Below, in pieces: positions 1 through 9,596 of a stretch of 64,000 nt of DNA; within the stretch, counting starts at the first letter, position 1; the number at the start of each line of letters is the position of its first letter. Under the pieces are notes generated by a model, which was given only the letters and a program-made list of their open reading frames with translations, did not search any database and was not told where the DNA came from. The translations under genes were made by a program, and so were the position numbers. Origin of the DNA: an uncultured Mycoplasmatota bacterium (lineage in GTDB: Bacteria; Bacillota_I; Bacilli_A; RF39; UBA660); contig CAMZCT010000001.1 in assembly GCA_947305065.1 (NCBI GenBank), positions 62,001-126,000 of the forward strand, in the 5' to 3' direction.

Positions 1-1050
1 TTTCTTTTCTAAAGCAGGTTTTATAACATCAAGATATGTTTCATCAATACCTAGTTCATTCATTAATAGTTTGACTTTCTTATAAGTATCTTCATCACAT
101 AAACCCATTTTATAGTTATTTAGTTCGTTATAATATCTTCTAACTATTTCCTTTTTTGATGCATCTTCTACTACTTCGTTATCAGTAATACAGAAACCAA
201 CCATATTTACTCCCATATCAGTTGGAGAATAATAAATATCTTTCTTACTTACTTTACTAAGTATAGCTTTTAAAATAGGAAATGTTTCAATATCACGATT
301 GTAATTAACAGCTGTTTCTCCGTATTTTTCAAGATGAAATGGATCAATCATATTTACATCTTTTAAATCAGCAGTAGCTGCTTCATATGCAAGATTTACA
401 GGGTGTTTAAGTGGTAAATTCCAAACAGGGAATGTCTCGAACTTAGCATAGCCAGCATTAACTCCTCTTTTATTTTCATGATATATTTGCGATAAGCAAG
501 TTGCTAGTTTTCCTGAACCAGGACCAGGGGCATTTACTAGTATTAGTTTTTTTGTTGTTTCAACATATGGATTAGCTCCATACCCTTCTTCGCTTACAAT
601 GGTATCTACATCCGTTGGATATCCCTTGGTAAAGGTGTGAATATAAGTCTTTATACCATTTCTATTTAGTTTCTTTATAAACTTATCCACACTTAATTGG
701 TTCTTATAAAGAGTTATAACAACACTGTTAACACTAAATCCCATTTTTTTAGAATTATTTATTAATTTAATTATTTCTTGATCGTAAGTGATTCCGTATT
801 CACCTCTAGTTTTATTCTTTTCTATATCCCCAGCATTTATACAAAAGATTATTTCTAAGTCATCTTTTAATTCTTTAAACATACTAATTTTTACATCGTT
901 TTTAAAACCAGGTAATATTCTAGCGGCATGAGAGTCGTCGAATAATTTACCTCCTACTTCAAGATATAACTTATCAAATAGTTTAAATCTTTCTTTTATC
1001 TTTTTACTTTGAATTTTTACATACTTCTTGTTATCAAATCCTACTTTCAT
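1..1050 (-). CDS. DUF1846 family protein (5' part; 3' end lies outside the window)
   Basis: I read this open frame directly from the minus strand. It starts at an ATG (1048-1050) and runs without a stop to base 1, giving 350 residues. The N-terminus (MKVGFDNKKYVKIQ, then a LYLEVGGKLFDDSHAARILPGF segment with the GGKLFDD core near residues 33-39) is typical of the DUF1846/UPF0371 family, usually about 500 residues long. A P-loop-like stretch APGPGSGK lies near residues 174-181. The family is cytoplasmic and its function is unsettled. The gene is followed upstream by a separate transcription unit that ends in a terminator at 1141-1162, so it is probably transcribed on its own. Family call good; function unknown. 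Confidence 0.85.
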   Translation of the reverse strand, partial: MKVGFDNKKYVKIQSKKIKERFKLFDKLYLEVGGKLFDDSHAARILPGFKNDVKISMFKELKDDLEIIFCINAGDIEKNKTRGEYGITYDQEIIKLINNSKKMGFSVNSVVITLYKNQLSVDKFIKKLNRNGIKTYIHTFTKGYPTDVDTIVSEEGYGANPYVETTKKLILVNAPGPGSGKLATCLSQIYHENKRGVNAGYAKFETFPVWNLPLKHPVNLAYEAATADLKDVNMIDPFHLEKYGETAVNYNRDIETFPILKAILSKVSKKDIYYSPTDMGVNMVGFCITDNEVVEDASKKEIVRRYYNELNNYKMGLCDEDTYKKVKLLMNELGIDETYLDVIKPALEKK

Positions 1051-1140
1051 TATTTCTCTACCCTTCCATATTTTAATTATATATTTTTTATATAAATATG
1101 AAAATAGAATTGGCATTTTTTTACATAAAAAAATACAAAA

Positions 1141-1162
1141 AAAAATCCTAAAAAGGATTTTT
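1141..1162 (-). terminator. Rho-independent terminator of the T4SS operon
   Basis: The inverted repeat AAAAATCCT / AGGATTTTT spans 1141-1162 and overlaps the stop codon of the virD4-like gene. On the minus strand it is followed by a long T run. It ends the conjugation-type locus. Confidence 0.75.
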
Positions 1163-4100
1163 AATCTTCACCAAAGAAATCGTCAAAGAACTCATCGTCA
1201 GTGATGTTATTATTGTTAACTACTACACTATCTGCGTCAATATTTACATTTGCTTTGTTTTCAGGTTGTAAAGTAGTATTATTATCGACAGGTTTTTCAG
1301 TAGTTGATGCTTCGCTTTCCAAGCGAGCAAGATTGTTTTGAATTCTTTGTTTTAAATCTAGAACTTCTTGATTAGTATTGTTTACAGTATTACTAACATC
1401 ATTGGCAGTATCCTTTAATGTCTCTACTGTATCAACTACCTTCTCCGTAACATCTCCTAGAGCTTCGATGCTATCATCCAAACTATTATCTACTTTAATA
1501 TTTGTGTCTAAGTAGATAGGATTAATTAAGTCAGCGTTTTGAGCTTTAGGTATTGTATCCTCAATGAAATCTTCTTCCTCAATAGGACTTTTAGTTGCTA
1601 CAGCAATATTTGGTGTTGAAGTATCAACATCTATTTTTGGCATTTCACTTGGTTCTAGTACTTCAACATCTAATGGTTTAACTTCGGAATTAGTAATATT
1701 GATATTAATATTTGGTGTTGTTGTTTCAACTTTAGGAATACTAATATTAACATTTGGTGTTGTTGTTTCAACTTTAGGAATACTAATATTAACATTTGGT
1801 GTTGTTGTTTCAACTTTAGGAATACTAATATTTTTTTCTATTTCTATATTAGGTTCTTTAGTTTCCTTTACACTATTTTCTATTTCTATATTAGCTTCTT
1901 TAGTTTCCTTTACACTATTTTCTATTTCTCTTTGAAGTTCTAAGTCTAGTTCTTTTTTAATAGGATCTTTAACTTCTTCTTTATTTGGTTTATCTAAGGT
2001 GTTAGATAAAGAATCTATGAATTTTTCATCAGAAGTCTTAGGTTTATCTAGGATATTAGGTAATGAATCAACGAATTCTTCTGCAGAAGTCTTAGGTTTT
2101 GTAGCATCTGCTTCATTTCTTTTAGCCATTTCTTCTTTCTGACGAGCTTCCTCAGCATCTAATTCGGCTATCTTTTTATCGATATCTCGCATCATTGCAT
2201 CGAAGTCAATCTTTTTATCAGATAATCCGCCTATATTGTTATCAAATGAAAATGGAGATGGCCCGCTAGAAGCAAATGGACTATTTGGAGCAAATGGAGA
2301 TGGCCCGCCAGAAGCAAATGGACTCGGATTAGCAAAAGGATTTGGGTTAGAGAATGGAGATGAATCAAATGGTCCAGGTCCAAATGGTGAACTACCATTT
2401 CCCATTCCTCCTGCTGGATTTCCTTCTAAGCTTTTTAAAGTGTTTTCTCTTTTTTTCTCTTTAACAAATGTCTTAACATCAAATAATTGAATAGGTTGTT
2501 CTTCTCTTTGTGGGAAGGCACTATTACTTGCTTCATGACCCCAATGCATCTTGAAGTTTGGTGTATATTTAACTTTTAGTGGTGATAAACGCCATCTAAT
2601 TATTATTGCTTCAAACAATTTCAATTTTTGTAAGTCTGTTACAGTTACTAATGGTGTAGATGTAGTTTTTTCACTATCTTTAGATTTTACATCTCCACAC
2701 ATTTTACTTATTTCTTCAAGAGCTGCTAATTCTGTACTAATTAGGTATACTAAGTTACCACAGTTACCTCTAATAGTTTCTGCTATTTCAGCTCCATAAA
2801 CACCTTTTAATTGAGCAAAGTTCTGAATAATGAAGGTGAATCTTATGTTACGAGAACGAGCAGCAGTAACCATTGTACCAATATCTTTTAGTGGTGGCAT
2901 GTTAGCGAACTCATCTAAGATGAAGTTAGTTCTATATGGTAACTTTCCACCATTTTCTTGAGCAACATCAATTAATGTTTCATATACTTGTTTAATGAAG
3001 ATTGTTGCTAAGCCGTGATAAGTTGTTTTTTCATCATGAATACAGATGAATACGGCAGTTTTTTCTCTACCAATATCACGAATATCAAAATCACTATGTG
3101 ATAACATTTCTGACAAGTTTTCACGAGAAGCGAATCCCCTTATCTTTTGTCTAAATACTGATAAAATACTTCCTTTAGTATCTTGAGGAGCATTAATTGT
3201 ATTAGATGCAAAAATATAAGCACTTGAACTTTCACCTTTTTGGGTAAAGTATTCTTTAATATAGGTATTAGATCCACCTAATTTTTCTTCTCCAACTGTA
3301 GACATATAGTTAATAGAGTTAATATTCATCTCTGATTCTTTAGCATCGTCAAATAAACCTAAAGCTAAACCTGAGAAGTAGTCAGCTGCTGATTTTTCCC
3401 AGAATGGTTCACCTTTATTATTTGGATCATATAAAATGTTTAAAGCTACGTCGTCTAGCAATTCTGTAGATTTATCTTTATTACCACTCTTATGATATTG
3501 ATAAGGTAGTGTTAATGGGTTCCATGCGTTACCTTTTTGAGGATCACGGAAGTTTAAGATAACAACTTTATATCCTCTTTGTTTTAGGTAATCACCAGCG
3601 GCTATGTATAACTCTGCTTTTGGGTCGGTAATAATCATACTCTCGCCATTTTTAATCAATAATTCTACCATTGGTTCAACAACAGTTTGTGATTTACCTG
3701 AACCAGTAGAACCTATTACTAAGTTATGATATTCACCATTATCTACCCATAAATGTTTTCCATCATTAATTAAAGGAATACCAGCTGCCTTTGTTTCTTG
3801 ATCTAATGGATTAACCATTTCAACATCTTTATCTTCTTTGTATTCTTTTTCTTTAGCCCATCTATTGTATCCTTTTTCTTCTTTATCTTTTACTTCAAAT
3901 CCTAATCCACCCTTTTTTCTTTCAAAGATAGAATTTTTAACACTAGTAAAGATAATTATTAAAAAGAGTACAAAAAGAACTAATGTAACACTAGTATATT
4001 TAAATAACCCTATAAATGGATTCAATCCAGCCGTTAAAGCTCCATCATTTTGAAGAGCCATAAAGTTTCCTACTAGTATTGCACAAAGATATAAAAGTAG

Positions 4101-4172
4101 TAAACAAAATATTACGAAGGTTACTAAATCCTTTTTTGAAACTCTAAATTTCACAATATCACCCCAATACAT
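1161..4172 (-). CDS. virD4: VirD4/TraG-type coupling ATPase with a long repetitive C-terminal tail
   Basis: This is the T4SS coupling protein, a membrane-anchored hexameric ATPase that passes substrates to the channel. It is 1003 residues, against roughly 550-650 for usual Gram-positive family members. Two membrane segments (about 16-36 and 59-78) precede the ATPase domain. Walker A GSTGSGKS is at 154-161 and Walker B FILDEFANMPPLKD near 417-430. From about residue 585 the protein is tail only: a Pro/Gly/Phe-rich stretch built on SPFA/NPFA units, charged linkers, then two families of 14-residue tandem repeats and an acidic end (DDEFFDDFFGED). The listed ATG has no SD. A GTG six codons in (4154) sits behind GGGGTGAT and may be the real start. 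Last gene of the T4SS locus. Confidence 0.92.
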   Translation of the reverse strand: MYWGDIVKFRVSKKDLVTFVIFCLLLLYLCAILVGNFMALQNDGALTAGLNPFIGLFKYTSVTLVLFVLFLIIIFTSVKNSIFERKKGGLGFEVKDKEEKGYNRWAKEKEYKEDKDVEMVNPLDQETKAAGIPLINDGKHLWVDNGEYHNLVIGSTGSGKSQTVVEPMVELLIKNGESMIITDPKAELYIAAGDYLKQRGYKVVILNFRDPQKGNAWNPLTLPYQYHKSGNKDKSTELLDDVALNILYDPNNKGEPFWEKSAADYFSGLALGLFDDAKESEMNINSINYMSTVGEEKLGGSNTYIKEYFTQKGESSSAYIFASNTINAPQDTKGSILSVFRQKIRGFASRENLSEMLSHSDFDIRDIGREKTAVFICIHDEKTTYHGLATIFIKQVYETLIDVAQENGGKLPYRTNFILDEFANMPPLKDIGTMVTAARSRNIRFTFIIQNFAQLKGVYGAEIAETIRGNCGNLVYLISTELAALEEISKMCGDVKSKDSEKTTSTPLVTVTDLQKLKLFEAIIIRWRLSPLKVKYTPNFKMHWGHEASNSAFPQREEQPIQLFDVKTFVKEKKRENTLKSLEGNPAGGMGNGSSPFGPGPFDSSPFSNPNPFANPSPFASGGPSPFAPNSPFASSGPSPFSFDNNIGGLSDKKIDFDAMMRDIDKKIAELDAEEARQKEEMAKRNEADATKPKTSAEEFVDSLPNILDKPKTSDEKFIDSLSNTLDKPNKEEVKDPIKKELDLELQREIENSVKETKEANIEIENSVKETKEPNIEIEKNISIPKVETTTPNVNISIPKVETTTPNVNISIPKVETTTPNININITNSEVKPLDVEVLEPSEMPKIDVDTSTPNIAVATKSPIEEEDFIEDTIPKAQNADLINPIYLDTNIKVDNSLDDSIEALGDVTEKVVDTVETLKDTANDVSNTVNNTNQEVLDLKQRIQNNLARLESEASTTEKPVDNNTTLQPENKANVNIDADSVVVNNNNITDDEFFDDFFGED
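1710..1835. repeat. Three tandem 42-bp repeats inside the virD4-like gene
   Basis: The same 42-bp unit starts at 1710, 1752 and 1794 and encodes a 14-residue repeat of the type NISIPKVETTTPNV. Copies 2 and 3 look identical, which implies recent duplication and probable copy-number variation. The phase is kept, so the frame is preserved. Confidence 0.9.
1836..1928. repeat. Second 42-bp tandem repeat family (two copies plus a partial)
   Basis: Copies start at 1836 and 1878, with a partial one at 1920. The unit encodes a 14-residue IEIENSVKETKEPN-type repeat. It has the same 42-bp period as the adjacent family but a different sequence. Confidence 0.85.
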
Positions 4173-4198
4173 GCATATTATACTATATTAATTACATA

Positions 4199-5026
4199 TT
4201 ATCTATTCTTTTTCTTAGATTCCATTCCAATAAATAATAAAATAATAATTACCCCTATTACTCCAAGAATTATCAAAAAAATATTAACTGATTTTTGACT
4301 TTCTTCAAATTTTTCTAGTTGGACATTTTTTCCTTTGTATCTAATATCAGCTTTAATACCTTCGTTATTAACACCAATATTATTTGAATCTGTAGTACTA
4401 TTGTTAGTACCATCTTCATTATTTTTTTTGTTTTGTTCTTTTTCTTTATATTCATTTGGATGTTTTTGTTTATATATATAATTTCTCATTCTTATATATA
4501 TGTTTTTGTTTTTGTTACTAGGTGTAAAAACCCAAGTATAAGTATGGCCTTTAACACTATCAGCATTGCTTTCTTCAACTTCTAGATTGGTATTAATATT
4601 TATTTCTAAATAACTAAGACCAGGATATAAATCAAAGGCAAAAATACCATCATTTGAAGTATATAATTCCATTAATCCAGTTCTTTCGCTAGAAACTATA
4701 GCTGAAGAACTGAAGAAATTTTTCATTGTTTTTGAATCATTATATTTTTTAAGGTTAAAAGCATACGAATAGTAAATCTTATCATCTTTTATATTCTTTT
4801 TATAGTAAGCTACTCCTTCTCTTTTTTCATCTGGAGCTGCGTCTACTATATTATTCTCGTCATAAACGGGTATATATTCACGAAAATTATCTCTAGAAGT
4901 TGTTTGATCATCGATTACAATTTCTTCGTATACGACATTATCACTTATTTCAAGATTTACTTTGGCAGTACATCCAGTAAGAATTATTAATAGTAAAACG
5001 ATTAATATTATTTTCTTGATTCTCAT
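4199..5026 (-). CDS. Predicted lipoprotein with C-terminal membrane anchor (T4SS-associated)
   Basis: The 275-residue protein begins MRIKKIILIVLLLIILTGC, a lipoprotein signal with lipobox LTGC and lipidated Cys19. A middle extracellular domain of no recognised family follows, then an Asn-rich linker (about 195-220), a hydrophobic segment near 247-268 and a basic tail ESKKKNR. The SD AGGGTG lies a few bases before the ATG. It sits 3 bp downstream of the hydrolase gene and upstream of virD4, so it is co-transcribed and may be an outer-face accessory part of the secretion machine. I do not recognise the family and infer the role only from position. Confidence 0.7.
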   Translation of the reverse strand: MRIKKIILIVLLLIILTGCTAKVNLEISDNVVYEEIVIDDQTTSRDNFREYIPVYDENNIVDAAPDEKREGVAYYKKNIKDDKIYYSYAFNLKKYNDSKTMKNFFSSSAIVSSERTGLMELYTSNDGIFAFDLYPGLSYLEININTNLEVEESNADSVKGHTYTWVFTPSNKNKNIYIRMRNYIYKQKHPNEYKEKEQNKKNNEDGTNNSTTDSNNIGVNNEGIKADIRYKGKNVQLEKFEESQKSVNIFLIILGVIGVIIILLFIGMESKKKNR

Positions 5027-5029
5027 ATT

Positions 5030-7744
5030 CTACACCCTTTTATTTGCATTGTTTTCATAGAAAGCAGTCATATCTAGGCCTTTAAGATTTCCTCCGTCAC
5101 CATCAAAGGAGTGTCTAGAAAAGATTACTCCAGATGAATTTCCAGCTGCTTCAGCGCAGATATACTGATTATTCTCGGTATCAACACCAATTACCAATAT
5201 AATGTGATGGCTGTTGTATAAAAGATCCGCTGGTTGTAGTAAGGCACTATTGGATAAACTGACATCCCTAGCTCCACCCGTGTATTTGTAATTAGCTGCG
5301 GTAGTAGTAGCATTTCTGTATCCACCATTATATATAGACCAACCAACAAAGCCAGAACAGTCTAATCCACAGTATTCGTAAACTTGTCCGTTAGCTACGT
5401 CGTGACATGAAGAGCTACCCCAATTACCGCTAGCAAAAGTAGACATTTGGTCGTGTCCACCACCCCAGAAATAAGGGACTTTAACATTATACTGATTTGA
5501 TAGTTCCCCTATTAGAGTAACTGCCGCAGCAACTACACCTGCTCTAGTCCCTACGCCTGCATCTTGAACATTCTTCTGGATTAATTGATTAAAAGCACCT
5601 ATTGATGTTCCTTTACTTTGTAAGAAAGATGCTAATGGTTGATGAAGAATGTTAGAATTACTAGTGTCTAATTGATAATTATGATAATCAATATTACCTA
5701 ATTGGCAATTACTTCCATCGGAAGTTCCAACTCCATACATAGTTCGAAGTATTTCTTTATATGTTTTGCCATTATTAGCTTCATTTATTATCTGCTTTTG
5801 ATCAGAAGATTTATATCCAGCTTCAATAGTATTACCACTTGAATCAACTAGTACTTGTCCTTTAACTTCATCTGCTAAAGCTTCTACTTGTCTGATTCTA
5901 TCAGCACCTAAAGCAGTCTTCCAAAGAGATCCACTTTTGACTTCTGGTGAATATAAAGAAATAGCACCACGATCTACTCGATAACTATCTTTTGTATAAT
6001 CCCAGTAAACTTGATCATTTTCACAGGCACGCATCCTTATAACGTTAGATTTTTTGTTATAACCATAAAAACAGTTGTCCGGATCGCTAGGACACATTCC
6101 TTTATTTCTAGATAAGGCGAAAGTACGAGCTGCTATTATTTGAGCTTTTATAGCTTCATCAGGAGCACTTTCTCCTATTTCAGCAAGAGCTACACCTAAA
6201 ACGTAGTTTTCAAAGTCTAGGGTAGCTAGTGTTTCATATTTTGATGATGTTCCATCACAATTAATTAGTTCTACCTTAACATTTTTAATAGCTGTTTGAC
6301 CTAAATTGCCGGCTGCTCCATATCTACATGATGTCTGGTTACCAGCAGCTACATCTTGAATATCTGCTGATGATTCTTCGATACCAAAAACATCTGGTAT
6401 GGCACTGAATAATATTACAACTATTAAGAATATTATGAAACCTACCGATAGTACGACTCCAGTTACTAATAATATCATAGGTAGATGAGCCATAACCCAT
6501 ACTCGTATTTTATTTTTAATAGCTCTTTTAGCTTTATCTTTTATTCCACCACTTAAATCTTTAGGATCATTGTAGGTGTCTTCGACATCTCTTTTTCTGT
6601 TAACATTTCCTCTTAGTCCACTTCTTAATCGATTTCTTAATCTTGATAATGGTGAACTTTCTCTACGAGGAGATTGAGGACCTGCACCACCTTGACTTCC
6701 ATTGGCTTCTGCGCTAGTTTCTTCTGGTCTGTTTAGCGGATTAACACTCGATGCCAACTGTCTTTTTCTAGGATTAGCCCTTTTATCTGGATCAATTCCA
6801 TTTTGTTTTAGTCTGTTTTTAGCTCTTTTAATCTTATCATCAGCTACAGCATTTTTAGCTTTTGCTCTATTTTTTCTGGTATTTGCTGCATTATTTTTTG
6901 CTGCTTTACCGTTATTATTTTCATTCTTACCAGGTTGTTTATCGCTTTTATCACTCGAATCATTAGCAGCAGCACTACTTTGAGGTACTTCTTCAGTACT
7001 TGGTGATTCTACTGGTGTTGGTTGAGGACGTATTTTTTCTTCAAACGTACCATCTGGTCTAATACCTGGAGTTTTTATATTTTCTTCTTTTACTTTAAGA
7101 TCTGGTAGTTGATCAGGATTGCTTTTGGCATTTTCATCTTCATTTTCTAATCCTGGTGCTCCTCCTAATTGGCTAGATTCTGTGCTATTTTCTTCAGGAG
7201 AAGTGCCTAAAGCTAAATCGTTGTTGGCCAGTTTATTTGCTTTACCTTTTTCAGCATCTACACCTTCTTTATTAGGTAAGGTGTTAGTATTCATGCCTTG
7301 ACTTCCACGGGTGACTTTTTCATCATTTCCTGGTACTGTTGAACTACCATATGGTGATTCTTGTGGTCTCGCAGCGACTTTGCCATTTGGAGGATTAACT
7401 GGTTGTTTTGCATCACGTGGATATTTATTATCATCTGTATAATTTAAACCTTTATTGTTACCTTGTCCTAAATCACTAGAATTAGGAAAATCTGAACGAG
7501 GTGTATCTGTTGGTTGAGCCGGCAAATTAGCTGGTGCCACAACTTGTCTTGTAATTTTGGGGTGACTACTTTTACGAACTTCTTCAACTTGTTTTTGAAG
7601 AGCTTCTTTTGAATCTCCATAACCGGTATTAAACATGTCGTTAATTGTAGAGGCGAGTTTTCTTATTTCTTCTTCGGACATTCTTGTTGTATCTATTCCC
7701 ATTTTTTTGAGATTTTCAATTATTTGCTCAATATTTTGGCCCAT
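5030..7744 (-). CDS. Membrane-anchored cell-wall hydrolase: SpoIID/LytB domain plus NlpC/P60 domain (VirB1-like role)
   Basis: The 904-residue protein probably opens a path for the T4SS through peptidoglycan. Residues 1-415 are a long, low-complexity, charged region, probably cytoplasmic. One membrane segment lies at about 418-450. The outer part has a SpoIID/LytB-type domain (about 505-620; YVLGVALAEIGE followed by AQIIAARTFALS), a family known for lytic transglycosylase activity. A C-terminal NlpC/P60 domain (about 730-900) has the nucleophile in GLDCSGFVGW (Cys near 794) and the His in SHHIILVIG (near 845). Known Gram-positive T4SS hydrolases usually pair a lysozyme/SLT domain with NlpC/P60, so SpoIID as the glycan-cutting half is unusual. 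SD GAGGTGGG precedes the ATG. Confidence 0.85.
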   Translation of the reverse strand: MGQNIEQIIENLKKMGIDTTRMSEEEIRKLASTINDMFNTGYGDSKEALQKQVEEVRKSSHPKITRQVVAPANLPAQPTDTPRSDFPNSSDLGQGNNKGLNYTDDNKYPRDAKQPVNPPNGKVAARPQESPYGSSTVPGNDEKVTRGSQGMNTNTLPNKEGVDAEKGKANKLANNDLALGTSPEENSTESSQLGGAPGLENEDENAKSNPDQLPDLKVKEENIKTPGIRPDGTFEEKIRPQPTPVESPSTEEVPQSSAAANDSSDKSDKQPGKNENNNGKAAKNNAANTRKNRAKAKNAVADDKIKRAKNRLKQNGIDPDKRANPRKRQLASSVNPLNRPEETSAEANGSQGGAGPQSPRRESSPLSRLRNRLRSGLRGNVNRKRDVEDTYNDPKDLSGGIKDKAKRAIKNKIRVWVMAHLPMILLVTGVVLSVGFIIFLIVVILFSAIPDVFGIEESSADIQDVAAGNQTSCRYGAAGNLGQTAIKNVKVELINCDGTSSKYETLATLDFENYVLGVALAEIGESAPDEAIKAQIIAARTFALSRNKGMCPSDPDNCFYGYNKKSNVIRMRACENDQVYWDYTKDSYRVDRGAISLYSPEVKSGSLWKTALGADRIRQVEALADEVKGQVLVDSSGNTIEAGYKSSDQKQIINEANNGKTYKEILRTMYGVGTSDGSNCQLGNIDYHNYQLDTSNSNILHQPLASFLQSKGTSIGAFNQLIQKNVQDAGVGTRAGVVAAAVTLIGELSNQYNVKVPYFWGGGHDQMSTFASGNWGSSSCHDVANGQVYEYCGLDCSGFVGWSIYNGGYRNATTTAANYKYTGGARDVSLSNSALLQPADLLYNSHHIILVIGVDTENNQYICAEAAGNSSGVIFSRHSFDGDGGNLKGLDMTAFYENNANKRV

Positions 7745-7768
7745 TTTCCCACCTCTTTTTCTCTATAG

Positions 7769-7777
7769 ATTATAACA
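7769..7777 (-). promoter_or_regulatory. Extended -10 promoter candidate for the wall hydrolase gene
   Basis: On the minus strand TGTTATAAT forms an extended -10 box between the VirB4 terminator and the hydrolase gene. No good -35 box is visible. It would let the distal genes be transcribed independently of the terminator at 7791-7822. Confidence 0.45.
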
Positions 7778-7790
7778 TAATTTATACATA

Positions 7791-7822
7791 AAAAAAACTG
7801 GTGGATTATAATCCTCCACCAG
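7791..7822 (-). terminator. Rho-independent terminator after virB4
   Basis: CTGGTGGA (7798-7805) pairs with TCCACCAG (7815-7822), followed on the minus strand by seven T. It overlaps the virB4 stop codon and divides the T4SS locus into two transcription segments. Confidence 0.8.
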
Positions 7823-9596
7823 ATCCGAACGAATCAAGTTCTTCTTGAGTACATACTACATTTATACGCATTCTTCTATTACCACAAACGAATAATCCTT
7901 CTCCTTGATTGTAGTATTTAATTGACTCTATTTCACTTTCATTTAAGTCGATTAACTTACTTAAATCATCGGTTGCTTGTTTCTTTAATCCCATTATTAA
8001 GTAGTATGCAGCATTATCAAATATTGCTTTACCATGTACTAGGACGTTTTGTGCAGCGAAGTCAGTAGGTTGCTGAGTAATGATAATTGTTCCAGTGTTA
8101 TATTTTCTAGCACGTCTTTGCATTTGAGCAAGGAACTCAGCTCCTAATTCATTTCTAGTAGATAATAGAACATGAGCTTCATCAACACTTAATACTGTTG
8201 TAGTATTTTTATCTAGTGATAGTCCCCAAGCGAATTTTAATATGTTGAAGAATAAGGCATTTCTGATGTTTTCATCAGAATTCATTAATTCTTTAATATT
8301 AAATACTATTATATTACTATCTATTTTCAAGGTTGTATGACCATTAAAGAAGTATTCTAATTCTCCAACTAATGGACGAATTTTCAACTCTAAACGTTCC
8401 ATAACATCTCTTTCTCTTGTCTTATCAGGCATAGAAAGTAGACGACCTTTAACAGTAGCATATACATCGGAGAATGTAGGATAATCTTCTGGTTTTAATG
8501 AAGCAAAATCAGTTGTATTATCAATCTTATATCTCTTATATGTATCAGTTACAACTTCACTAAACATTTCTAGAACGTCTTCTTCTATTGAAGGAGAATA
8601 GTATTTCATGAAAGCTTTTAGTGATTGTAATCCACTTGTTAATACTGTATATCCTAATTCTTGATCATTTTCTCCTAAGTCATTATCCGGTACTATTTCT
8701 AGTGGATTTATCATACCAAATCGACCACCTTTACCAAGGTCTAGGTAACTTCCACCAACGTTAGCACACATTTCTTCAAGTTCACCTTCTGGGTCAACAC
8801 ATATTACTTTATAACCATTACGTATGTGACTTCTTATTAGCAATTTTGCTGCTGTTGATTTACCAGAACCAGAAGAACCTAAGATAATAAAGTTGGCATT
8901 ATTTCTATTGTTTTCTTTCTTTAATTTATATAAGAATTGGTTAAATAATATTACACCACCAGAGAAGTCTACACCAAGTAATGCTGAGTCCCCTGGGTCT
9001 TTAACACTATCAAATATAAATGGATACATAGCTGAAATTGTTATTGATGGAATAGGTGTTCCAATTCTATCTTCTAAAGCTTGTTTTGGGAAGATTGGAA
9101 GCATTGATTGTAATACCTCTTTTTGTTCAAACATTAGAGGTATTGCACGCATTCCCATGGCATCAATATAACTTCTAACTTGCATTAATCTCATTTCTAA
9201 TTGTTCCTCGTTATCAGCTAATATCATAATGTGTAACTGAAAGTCAAATATTCTAGCTTGAGTAGCTGCTAACATAGAAATAAAGTTTTCTAATGATTCA
9301 TAGTCCTGACGAATACTTTCTTGAGTTGTATTATCAGTTTCTGATTGATATCTAATTTTTAAATCAGCTATTTCTTTATTTAACATACTCTGTAATGTTG
9401 AAAACTCAATTGGAATATGTTTAGCTACAATCTTTACTCCTGTTAAATTAGTTAAATTTGATAAGAATCCAGGAGGGATACTTTTTGGATAGCTAATTAC
9501 TGTTAAGATAGTAGCGTTCTTACCGCTAATTATAAAATCTTTAAAATTAAATTTTAGCCCTTTAGGAGCTATTTCACTTTTTAATGTATTAGCCAT
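7806..9596 (-). CDS. virB4: VirB4-type T4SS ATPase, C-terminal part encoded separately
   Basis: VirB4 powers pilus and channel assembly at the inner face of the membrane. The 596-residue product begins with the middle region of a normal VirB4 (CagE/TrbE-like, 1-200) and carries the motor domain. Walker A GSSGSGKS is at 240-247, Walker B VLSVDEAHVLL near 468-478, and a RARKYNTGTIIITQQPTDF motor segment follows. Gram-positive VirB4 proteins are usually near 800 residues. The missing N-terminal portion is encoded just upstream in a different frame (9589-10170), with the stop and start sharing ATGGCTAA (8-bp overlap). The two halves sum to 789 residues, so this is a split gene, either genuine with translational coupling or a frameshift. 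Confidence 0.9.
   Translation of the reverse strand: MANTLKSEIAPKGLKFNFKDFIISGKNATILTVISYPKSIPPGFLSNLTNLTGVKIVAKHIPIEFSTLQSMLNKEIADLKIRYQSETDNTTQESIRQDYESLENFISMLAATQARIFDFQLHIMILADNEEQLEMRLMQVRSYIDAMGMRAIPLMFEQKEVLQSMLPIFPKQALEDRIGTPIPSITISAMYPFIFDSVKDPGDSALLGVDFSGGVILFNQFLYKLKKENNRNNANFIILGSSGSGKSTAAKLLIRSHIRNGYKVICVDPEGELEEMCANVGGSYLDLGKGGRFGMINPLEIVPDNDLGENDQELGYTVLTSGLQSLKAFMKYYSPSIEEDVLEMFSEVVTDTYKRYKIDNTTDFASLKPEDYPTFSDVYATVKGRLLSMPDKTRERDVMERLELKIRPLVGELEYFFNGHTTLKIDSNIIVFNIKELMNSDENIRNALFFNILKFAWGLSLDKNTTTVLSVDEAHVLLSTRNELGAEFLAQMQRRARKYNTGTIIITQQPTDFAAQNVLVHGKAIFDNAAYYLIMGLKKQATDDLSKLIDLNESEIESIKYYNQGEGLFVCGNRRMRINVVCTQEELDSFGSGGGL

Noticed and set aside
1710..1928. Regular repeats resembling a CRISPR array
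   Set aside because: There are no unique spacers: the 42-bp units abut directly and stay in frame inside a coding region.
1564..2799. Plus-strand reading frames opposite the VirD4 tail
   Set aside because: They mirror the repeat and low-complexity codons of the minus-strand gene, have no SD and no protein-like composition.
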